Assembly (NCBI GenBank): GCA_028673005.1
Contig: CM054112.1
Location: forward strand, 188,932,564-188,996,563
DNA from: Tanypteryx hageni
Taxonomy: Eukaryota > Arthropoda > Insecta > Odonata > Petaluridae
Reading direction: 5' to 3'
DNA length: 64,000 bases
Shown here one piece after another: positions 55,280 through 64,000 of the stretch (the stretch's first letter is position 1; every line of letters begins with the position of its first letter). The notes under the pieces are model-generated. The model did no database searches. It was not told the origin of the DNA and was given only the letters and a program-made list of their open reading frames with translations. The translations under genes were made by a program, and so were the position numbers.

Positions 55280-57305
55280 TTAAGGAGATGAAAAGGTAGT
55301 GATGAGGGTGGCAACAATGCTCGACTGTGGTTCCGCTTTCAAAGTGTCATCATAAAAGAGCGGGAGAATGGAAAACTATTTATGACTGACTGTAATGGTA
55401 TTATTAACACGCTTTCCTATTAGGTAGAAGATTGAAATTTGGTACAAATGTTTGATTCTTATAGTAAAAGCCGTTTACGAAAAAAAACTCCCCAAAAGAC
55501 CCGGGTTTGACTCCAGAAGTTAATTTCCATTTCCCATAAGATACCACGTAAAAATCAATTTAGCGATGTGCAAGCTTTAATTCTTTTGCTCATAAAAATT
55601 AGAAAAATTGACCCTCGATCTTCAAACTGGGACTGTTTTAAAGGAAAACGAACAAAGTTTCTTTTTCTTATCGTCGATTGTCCCCCTCAGTCCGCAAACG
55701 CTCGAATTTAACGTTTAAATGACTTTTTTAGCAAAATTTAGCGATTTCATGCGGATTTGCCTTGACAACCATGCTATTGTCGAAATCGAGACCCCATTAT
55801 TGTCTCAATTCTCATTTGAGTAATATATTGAGTGCCTTAATATGAGCCATCAAGCATTTAACCTGTCGCCCAGAGAACCTTAAATAATGTACAACGGTTT
55901 TCTATGACAAAACATCGAAAGTTTTGTTATACGTACATCCATTATGTTAGAATATTGAATAAAATTTTGATATTTGAAAGATTAGAATAAATTACTTCTA
56001 AGAATAATAAGCGCGAGAATTGAAGTTGAATAATGAATAATATATTCCTTCCCCTCATATTGACGGACTTTTATACTAGTATACATAATAATTTATAATA
56101 TATAGCGTACATTTACATTCACAAATCGGTTGGGTAAGCAACATGAAAACAAAGCCTACCAAGTAGTTATTCGAAACTAATTTCCCTGCGTATCCTTTCT
56201 TGGAACCCTTTATGGCGGAAGTGACGTGCTATTCATCGGGGGAGGGACCTGTTTCAACGCGACCGTCGATTAAATGTTTTGTTTTATTTATTTTTTAAAG
56301 AAAAGGCGGCGATGTAATTAAATATCGGAAGCCTTCGACCGTTCAGTTTAAAAATCATCCGGAGGAATCTTTTGTTATTTTACCCGTTCGTTTTTTATTC
56401 CTCGGTAACTCTGATCGAAAATTACCCCCTCCTCGACGCTGCGGCTGAATACATTACGTGGGAATGGAATCGGATTCCGAATATTTCATGGCGTTAACTA
56501 GGCGCGCGGGCGAGTCTAGCGGCGACGAAAGGAGCGTTACTGCCTGGAAGCAATCGAAGGTAGTATGTAGTAGGTCATTGGCCCGATCGCGGCATTCGCG
56601 TCTCTGCAGTTCTTAGTGCCACAGTCAGCTCCATTTAGTCAGCGCGGGCGTAGGGCAAGGAAAGAATTGCGCTCGACTGTATCCGCTTCTGCAAAAACCA
56701 TTCGTCTTTTTTTTTGTTTGCGCAACATTCAAAGTCATCTGCGGACACTGCAATGTGTTTTATTTTTAGAAAATAGAAACACTTCCCCGCACGCAGGGCC
56801 TTCGGAAAGGAAACCGCGTTGCGATTCGGTCGTCGTACTTTCGACTTGGCAAAAAATGTTTTTCCTATCCCTTTAATTGAATACCGAATGACGTTCCGCT
56901 TCCCTTTTGAGAGGAAAAATATCGACGGATATAGTTATTAGATGCTGTTATAACGAATTTCTTGATTTTTTTATTTCACGAAGAAGTTATAATAATTCAA
57001 GTAATATTGCATCCATAGGTATTTCGTAGCAGGAATCGCGTACATCATTCGCTCAATATAAGCCATTAGGTGTGCTCGGTAGTTCATTTTTGTCAATGTT
57101 TCATTCGCCGAATCTGTTTATGGCAGTTTTATTAAATGTCATGAAATGAGAGGTTCTATGTCCTTATGTCGTTAAGTTATGAATGAGTATTTTGAGGGTG
57201 TCTAAATATAATAGGAAATTTTCTGCAAAACATTAATGTCGTTTAAGAGTAGGTACCGCAAAAATTGTGAAATTAATATAAGAGCATTATTATGTTGCAC
57301 CTATA
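54760..57305. other. host intergenic with long (TA)n
   Basis: AT-rich. A (TA)n run spans 55203-55276. Phrases near 55400-55700 (gaaatttggtacaaatg, atttagcgat) look repeat-derived, but I could not pair them with anything in the window. No gene. Confidence 0.45.
55203..55276. repeat. (TA)n microsatellite
   Basis: About 74 bases of uninterrupted alternating TA, the longest pure dinucleotide tract in the window. Likely hypervariable and prone to cruciform extrusion. Confidence 0.95.
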
Positions 57306-58896
57306 TAGGGTGATTCTTAATTACATACCTTGAATAGTAGCATCGTGTTCTAGACATACAAACAAGCAAAAAGTGTCAAATAAATATATGGTCGCAACCG
57401 CTTCGTTAGCGAGATATGGCAACATTACATCTGGCAACGATGAGGCAGTGCCGCGTTCCAAACAAATAATCATCAACAATACGCAACGATATGCAATCAT
57501 TCAGTCTGCAGGTTCGTGCGAGGTCACTACAGCCTTATTGTTCTAGTGCCGTGGTGTTCACTGAACGGTAGACAAGTTAACGTATCGAAGAATGGCACAT
57601 AATGCAGATTATTCATTCGATGAATTAACATACATGATATTACTTTACGGAGAAGTAGAGCGTAACAGTGCAGCCGCAGCACGTCTTTATGCCGAAAGGT
57701 ATCCACAACGGCGGCATCCAAATCGCAGGACATTCATTTCCCTGGAACGTCGTCTGAGACAAACGGGTCAAATGCGGCCCAGTATGAGAAACGCTGGTAG
57801 AACACGAAGTCGCAGGAGCGCCGATGTGGAAGATGATATTCTGCATTCCATTGAACGGTCCCCTGGTACTAGTGCCAGGCGGTTGGCTTCTCGTCACCAT
57901 AGGTCACAGACAACGGTGTGGAAGGTGTTACATGATTAGTTATTGTATCCGTTCCATGTACAGCCTGTTCAAGCTCTGCAACCGCTGCTGGATTTTGAGC
58001 GTCGAAGTATTCTGCGAATGAATACTGAGGCAGGTTGCAGCAGATCCAACCTTTCTAAGCCGAGTGTTGGTGATGGATGAAGCATGCTTCACACGGAATG
58101 GGATTTTGAACAGCCGTAACCAGCACACATGGGCTGAGGAAAATCCACATTCATCGCATGAAACACGATTCCAACAGCAATTCTCAATAAATGTTTGGGC
58201 GGGAATAATTGGCGATCTCCTCCTAGGTCCTTATTAGCTACCATCTCGACTATCAGGGCCCTCCTATTTACAGTTTCTATAGGATGAATTACCAAAATTA
58301 CTGGACGACGTACCATTGGCAACACGGCAGACAATGATGGGGCTCCTGCCCATTATTCTCTCAATGTCAAGCGGCATTCGGACGGGCATTACCCAGGTCG
58401 ATGGATAGGACGAAACGGTCCAGTTGTGTGGCCCCCGCAATCACCCGATCTCACTCCTGCAGATTTCTACTTGTGGGACCATCTAAAGAGCATCGCTTAC
58501 GCCCACCGATGTAACACGCGAGAAGAGCTGTGGAATGCCATTGAAGCGGCTGTGACGGCAATACGCAACATTCCTGACGTCTTACAGCGGACCAGGAATT
58601 CTTGGCGCAAGAGGGCTCAGTTGTCTTGAATGTAATGGTGGACACCTTGAACATCTTCTGTAAACCGTTGGTAACTGACTAGAAGCCATTCTGTTCACAA
58701 CAATTAAACTTTTGTTCCACAACTACGTTGTTTGCGTTCTTTTGTTTCCATTTGCCTTATATCGTTTCCAGATGTAATGTTTCCATATCTCCCTAACGAA
58801 GCGGTTGCGACCATATATTTATTTGACACTTTTTGCTCGTTTTTATGTATATAACACGATGCTACTATTTAAGGTATGTAATTAAGAATCACCCTG
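57306..58896 (+). mobile_element. mariner/IS630-type element with about 125-bp inverted ends
   Basis: The first and last 125 bases are inverted copies with few differences (left TAGGGTGATTCTTAATTACA, right complement CAGGGTGATTCTTAATTACA). A TA dinucleotide flanks each side (57304-57305 and 58897-58898), as expected for this superfamily. Length about 1591 bp. It carries one decayed transposase gene. Confidence 0.9.
57592..58629 (+). pseudogene. mariner/IS630-type transposase, broken
   Basis: The first 115 codons are open and form a helix-turn-helix N-terminal domain: FDELTYMILLYGEVERNS then YAERYPQRRHPNRRTF, ending in TSARRLASRHHRSQTTVWK. An in-frame stop follows at about 57937. After a decayed middle with several stops and frame changes, DGAPAHYSLNVKRH and VVWPPQSPDLTPADFYLWDH give the DDE core end, and the frame closes at 58629. 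The N-terminal type is the DUF4817-like domain seen in arthropod transposons. Inactive copy. Confidence 0.8.
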
Positions 58897-58898
58897 TA

Positions 58899-61800
58899 CA
58901 TTGTGAAATAGTGTAGGGAGTGCTTTTCATAACCTCTTATCACAAAAGTAATTTAAAAGACGAAACTATAGAAAGGATAACGAAATACAATATAATGGTA
59001 AGCGACGGCTGTCCCAAGCTCATGCTATTACGTACAACATAATTTTCCTTTAAATGGTGGTCTTCTGGCTACCGTTACTTTTATGCTCTCTAGAAATCGA
59101 CAACGATCGTTGATTATTATCATCGTCGTCAATTTATATCAGTGCTTTCATATTTCCGCGTGGAGAGGAAGGAAGAGAGATCGAGGGAAAGAGAAAGGAA
59201 GAGAATCTCGACTCCTCGCGAAATTAGACCAGCTAAATTATGTTTCAGATTTCCTTGTTTCCTCTTCGCGGGCGAGATGAATGGACGATACGCCTCAATT
59301 TGTGCTCGTGGGAATGACACGGTGAACAGGAGATCGCATATCCCCTCGCGCACCAATCATTCCATCTTCCGTCTCTCACGTACACACGTTTGGGGATAAT
59401 AGTGCCATTTCTCGATAATCGTGACACAGGAGATAACTTGTGGGTCTTCCTACGTGGGTTGGAGGATTCTTCCACCTCTCCCTCACCTCTCTCTCTTCCT
59501 CCTTTCACTCTCTCTCTCTCTCTCTCCACTCACCTCACCTACGCCCCGCCATTCTGTTCTTCTTATCCCCCTCGTACCGTTCCGTCTTTTTCTCCTGCTA
59601 TAGTGACACATTTGTAAGGCTGCGACAGCTAATTCGGCCCGCTTTCCTCCCCGTATTTGGCCCTTAAATGGCCACTTTGGATTTTGGCACCTTTATATAA
59701 TAGTCGACTGAACATTACTCGACAGTTAATTACATCGGCGAGTTAAATGTATCGTATTTTCGCATTTTATTTGTTTCTAAATTTTAGTTCTTTTTAGAGC
59801 TAAAAATCATCTTTTTAATTCCTTGCATGAATCGTGATTTTGTAACTAAATCTCCTCGCAAAAACCATTTTTGTTCATTATCTTTGTTCAGTCTTCCGTT
59901 GATACTGTTCGGTTAAGTGAATAACTTCCCCTTCGCTCCTTTTTATTAGCCTCTCTATCGATCATACAAGCGTCCGGCTTCCGAACGCCAAATCAATTAC
60001 CGTGGTGTCGCCGCCGCAAAAGAGAACGTGATATCGCTCCAGTTTAGCCCGTCCGAGCGCGCCGTCACCCGATATTCCGGGACAATTACCTTCGAAAAGT
60101 TTCATTATTTCCTCGGCGCATTATTCCCTCGGCGAATGGCTTCCACTCGCTTCACATGGCGTGCATAAAAAAGACGGATTTCACATTCTGCCATCGCTCT
60201 CGCCTCGCCATTCGGGTGATTATGAGAAAAAAATCAATTTCCTCTTGTCCTCAATACACGGAGGGAGCGATTATGTCTTTTTATGTCCCGTCGCTCGTCT
60301 TGAAAAAATCATCTATACATTATACGAGTTCTCCCGGAAACATTAGCCGATTTTTTCGGCGCGAATATTTTTGCGGCGTTTTTTTAGCTTTGGTTTTATG
60401 CCGAGTGAACGGGTGTCTCTCTCGAATTTCTCACGCCCCAATTTTTTAAGTGGTCCGATGAAGAAAAAATAATAACGTCGATGAAGTTCAGAATTTAATG
60501 AGATAAAATACGACAGAGAAACTCTCTATATTTCCCCTTTGCTTGTAAATATATTATACTATTTAAGTGAATATTATTTTTTTAAATTAATCTCCTTTGT
60601 AAATCTTCGTATAAGATTCTTAACTTGTTATTTTTTTTTAAATAAAGTTTCAAGAAAAAATGTAAATGGCATTTTTTAATTTGCGAACCGTGATTTTGGC
60701 GGTTTTGGTAGAGGGGTCGTTTGTGTCACAGGTTAGAATCTTTCCGTCGGTCATTTGTATCAGTGTTTGTTATCGTTGTTGCGCTAATGTAAAATGTTGT
60801 ATATGATAAAGTACGAATGAATAAATTTCGGTACTCGGGCGTTAAAATCACTAGTCATGCCGCCGCTAACTACTTAAATTCTCAAGAACAAGAATGCCTT
60901 TTTCTCGGACAAAATTAACGTAGGAAGTTTCATCTTTGTCGGATCTTACGTTGTGTGAACGATTCCCCAGTAACGGTTCTGCGTTGGCGATCTTTAAAAA
61001 CCACGTCATTCAGATTGATGTTCTTCTGCCGCTGGCTTTTAGGGATGGCGAACCTAATGATTTATGACTGACATCTCTCCTCCTGGTGGCGGTTTAAGGA
61101 AACCCTTGCATCCGAGGTTCTGTCCAGGAACGGTGACCATTAGGGAAATCTGCTTCCTCTTTCCATTCTCACTTCTTTCATTTTATTTCTTCCTTCCTTT
61201 TCGTCGCCTGCGTGGGCACCAGTCCCCGTTTGTGGCCTCCTGTTTTCCTCCAGACAATCCCTTATCCGGAGCAGAGGACTGCGTCTAGCCGCGTGGGTGT
61301 CCCCCCACTCGTGGTAGCGGACGGTGCGTGGTGGTCGTGTGGTGCGCGTCCCAGAACCCCGCCCATGCGAGCGAGCGAAACGAAGGAACCCCTCGCGGTC
61401 AGCGGGGAACATCTGGTCCCGCCGACAGACGAACGACGGTCTCTCTCGGTCTCTCCCAAGTTTGAAGGAGAAAGTCAGTCATTCATGTCCGAACAGGATG
61501 TTTCACGGGCGTCTTAACCTTTTAATTCGTGTTTGGAAACTCGCTTTACTGTCAAAGCTGCGGCCGGTATAACTCGTAGCTAAGTGGTAGAAGAGTCACA
61601 CGCTCCATCACTCCCGCTAGCGATCGGGTGTTTAAAAAATCACTTCGAGTGTTTAATTCGATTTATGATAACACTTTCATAATACAGTGCCTAATCTAGT
61701 ATTTTACCTTGTTTATTCATGTTCTTGTGGCTTAGAGAGGTGTCATTTTTCATCATTTCCACGACACAGGTTTTTTATTTATAAATACAGGTTTGGGGTT

Positions 61801-62768
61801 CCATGCATATTTATGAGACGAGAACGTGGTGGCTGTTTTGTCATATTTTGAAAATTGATTTCCTAAAGTTATTTCCATTTTAGCTAGGTATTTATTTACG
61901 CTGGAGAAAATGACGATTCAAGTACTTGATCACGGAAGTGTCTCCCATAGGGACTCACAAACGAAGATACCCTCACAATTCTATTTGAAATTTTTCCCTT
62001 ATTTACCTTTGAAGTTTAATAAATGTAATTACAATCGTATCTTACTTATTTGCAGCCATTACTCATTAAATTGTTATTGCAATGGAATCCCGCCAATTAA
62101 CGATTGAGCCGTAAATTTTTCATGATATATCCAGTGCACTGAGAAGAGGCATATTTTATTGTATATATTTATTATCGACTTGTTTTCATGCATATGTTTC
62201 GAAAAAGGATTAGCAGGTTTTTAGTTTTATGAGCATCTCGTGTTTTTTGCAAGAATATTTTTTCAAAATTTCCACATTCTGAGATTATTTATTGCCTCAG
62301 AAACCTTTTCTTCGATCTCTTAACGTCACAAACTTTTACGCATTTTATTCGCGGTAGGGTTGTCTTACTCGATTTTCTCGATCGGACATGCGTTTTACGA
62401 GACTTTAGGATAAGGACGCCGAGAACACGCCTCCCAACTCCACCTCCCCTTTCTCCATCTGCACTCATTCAGGTTTTCTATCGAAACTCCTCGACGTCCG
62501 ACATCAAGCACTTGCGCGCTATACGGAGAGAGAATGACCTGGCATAATCGCAACGATAGTGACCGGAATAGTTGCATTTACATGAGCGTTAGGGAGGAAA
62601 ATTTCCCGTTGGTATGTTAGAGAACCTCGAAGGAGAGCGAAAAATATAACCCGCTTTTTTATAAATACTTTTTTTGCGGAATCGGTTTGTTTTATTTTTC
62701 TCTCTCTCTTCGAAGTAAGAGAGGGTGGGAGATATATTTAAAACGCCCACTCGGTCCGCCGGGTATAG
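58899..62768. other. host intergenic, one A-box-like phrase
   Basis: A (TC)n run is at about 59506-59527. At 61579-61605 CGTAGCTAAGTGGTAGAAGAG resembles a tRNA A-box, but no B-box follows at the right distance. CpG-rich sequence at 61100-61500 gives open frames without domains. Nothing else recognised. Confidence 0.4.
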
Positions 62769-62835
62769 GGCAGCGTAGGATTCGAACCCACGACTCTAAC
62801 CTTTTAAAGGCAATCGTGCTACTTGCCCTACTGCC
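62769..62835 (-). repeat. tRNA-like sequence, probably SINE or tRNA pseudogene
   Basis: On the minus strand the ends pair in 6 of 7 positions (GGCAGTA with CGCTGCC, one of them a T-G wobble), and a T-arm GTGGG-TTCGAAT-CCTAC has a perfect seven-base loop. The D-arm is short and the anticodon arm does not fold properly (an 11-base CCTTTAAAAGG palindrome sits there). Only 67 bases long. A SINE head or decayed tRNA is more likely than a working gene. Confidence 0.5.
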
Positions 62836-64000
62836 TACCTTTGGCAGTCCTCTTCGGCTGCACGTCAACTCCACCCTGGTTCGAGACATGAAGAGAGAGA
62901 GAGGGAGAGAATATCCCGGAGATGAAAGTCGTCTTGAGATCGTTTCTCCGGGTTGAGTGCTCGTCTCTCGTGGATTCGTATAATCACTCGCCATTTCCGC
63001 CATTTCGCAACCGTTCTTTAAAGAGAATGACGATCTTAAGAGATCTCTCTCTCATTTGGAGATGCGGTTGACTCCCTGCACGCTCGTACACAACCTCACC
63101 CCATTTTTCCTTTTTATTTTAGTTTCTTTCTTTTATTCGCCTCTCTCTCTCTCCATTGCCCGATATTTTTATTTTCCCCAACCTTCCACTCCGTCCCTAA
63201 TCCTACCACGGATAAAACATGGCTCTCCCTCCACCGGACCGTTGTTTTTGGAGCCGTGGGTGTCGTCTACCGCGATGGGAGACCCTGTTTTGGGCTCTCT
63301 AAATGGGAGGGGGGGGGTCCCTCCCTCCCCCCCCCACGACTCCCCTTTCTTTCCCGTCCGCGTCTTCTCTCTCCTTTTGCTCTCTTCGCGGCCCATCTCG
63401 ACTCTCGGATGGAGCGAAACCTGTTTGGCGGGAGAGGGAAAGAGAATGAGGAGGAAGAGACACATCTCTCTCCTCGCGTGAGGTGGCTAAGGGGGTGGTG
63501 GGGGCGTGGGCGGGGTCGTCTCAACCCCAGCATCCTCTCATTTCCCCCCCACTAACTCCTCCTTCGTCCTCAAATCCGCGAATTTGACGATAAGGAAAGA
63601 GTTGATCCGATTATGGCCGGGCCGAAAACATCGTGTTTTTATTTGACTTGGTCGTGATTCGCGACTTTATATTGGAACATGGCCTTTTTTATATAGCCTT
63701 CACAGAAAAAATCTTTCTTTTATATGATATAACTTGTGGCTGTCTCACATCAGCTCGCACGAAAGATGCCGCTGTCGGATGGTGGGGAAAACATTGTCAA
63801 GTAGCTTAAGCTGAATGGCGAGACACCCGAGCGTTCTTTTTACGATCGGGATAATCTAAATTCCTTAAAAAGTCATCCTCGTACCCCATCCAGTAGATTG
63901 ATATCCAAAGAGACTATTTCTGCTTTATTATTCGAAATGTGTGCCATCGGAAAGTAAGTGTTGTATGTCGTTGCTCTGCATCAATCGAACTCCGCGAAGA
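62836..64000. other. host intergenic, no gene recognised
   Basis: Contains GA runs at about 62891-62909 and G- and C-runs at 63308-63340. CT-rich and GA-rich parts create open frames on both strands without recognisable domains. Confidence 0.4.

Overview
The window looks like non-coding, repeat-rich nuclear DNA of an arthropod, probably an insect, carrying one large integrated virus-like element. The host side has long (TC)n, (GA)n and (TA)n tracts, hAT, mariner-like and piggyBac-like transposon remnants, a truncated non-LTR retrotransposon and tRNA-like sequences. No complete host protein gene could be supported; the only host-like coding trace is a short DEG/ENaC-channel-like stretch near 54.5 kb. 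The species cannot be named from this sequence.

The centre of interest is about 5.7-19.7 kb, an endogenous adintovirus (adenovirus-like Maverick/Polinton). From left to right it has: a CRE/ATF-site-rich repeat array (5.76-6.83 kb); a leftward gene of unknown function (7150-8040, minus); a divergent intergenic region built of about 220-bp repeats (8.2-9.03 kb) ending in a TATA box; a protein-primed family B DNA polymerase read rightward; and a compact rightward block. That block encodes a packaging ATPase, a small pX-like basic protein, an unknown 236-residue protein, a DD35E integrase with a chromodomain-like tail, a penton-like minor capsid protein, a pVI-like basic protein and the start of a hexon-like major capsid protein. 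The major capsid gene runs into a 500-N assembly gap, so its rest, any adenain-type protease and the right terminus are not visible. Every visible gene is open and the catalytic motifs are intact, which suggests a recent insertion or continued selection.

Two points in the element deserve most attention. First, the polymerase frame has no good ATG at its start, but two upstream open segments join to it in frame through two short GT-AG introns, giving a predicted 1495-residue protein with an N-terminal extension, an OTU-like DG-x-x-C/H signature and a Cys-rich cluster ahead of the exonuclease and polymerase domains. Second, the genes from the ATPase to the capsid protein overlap or lie 1-3 bases apart, like a bacterial operon.

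The remaining 44 kb (19.7-64 kb) and the first 5.7 kb hold transposon layers: a hAT element nested in a mariner-like element (27.38-30.21 kb); a small inverted-repeat unit with a hammerhead-like core (30.23-30.43 kb); a LINE 3' end (31.75-32.41 kb); a piggyBac-like MITE with twin palindromes (32.46-33.00 kb); a foldback element with an internal 49-bp tandem array (38.45-39.21 kb); a 150-bp tandem array (49.3-50.04 kb); a hAT MITE with a perfect target duplication (52.89-53.14 kb); and a second mariner-like element with about 125-bp inverted ends (57.31-58.90 kb). All names rest on motif recognition by eye; no database search was run.
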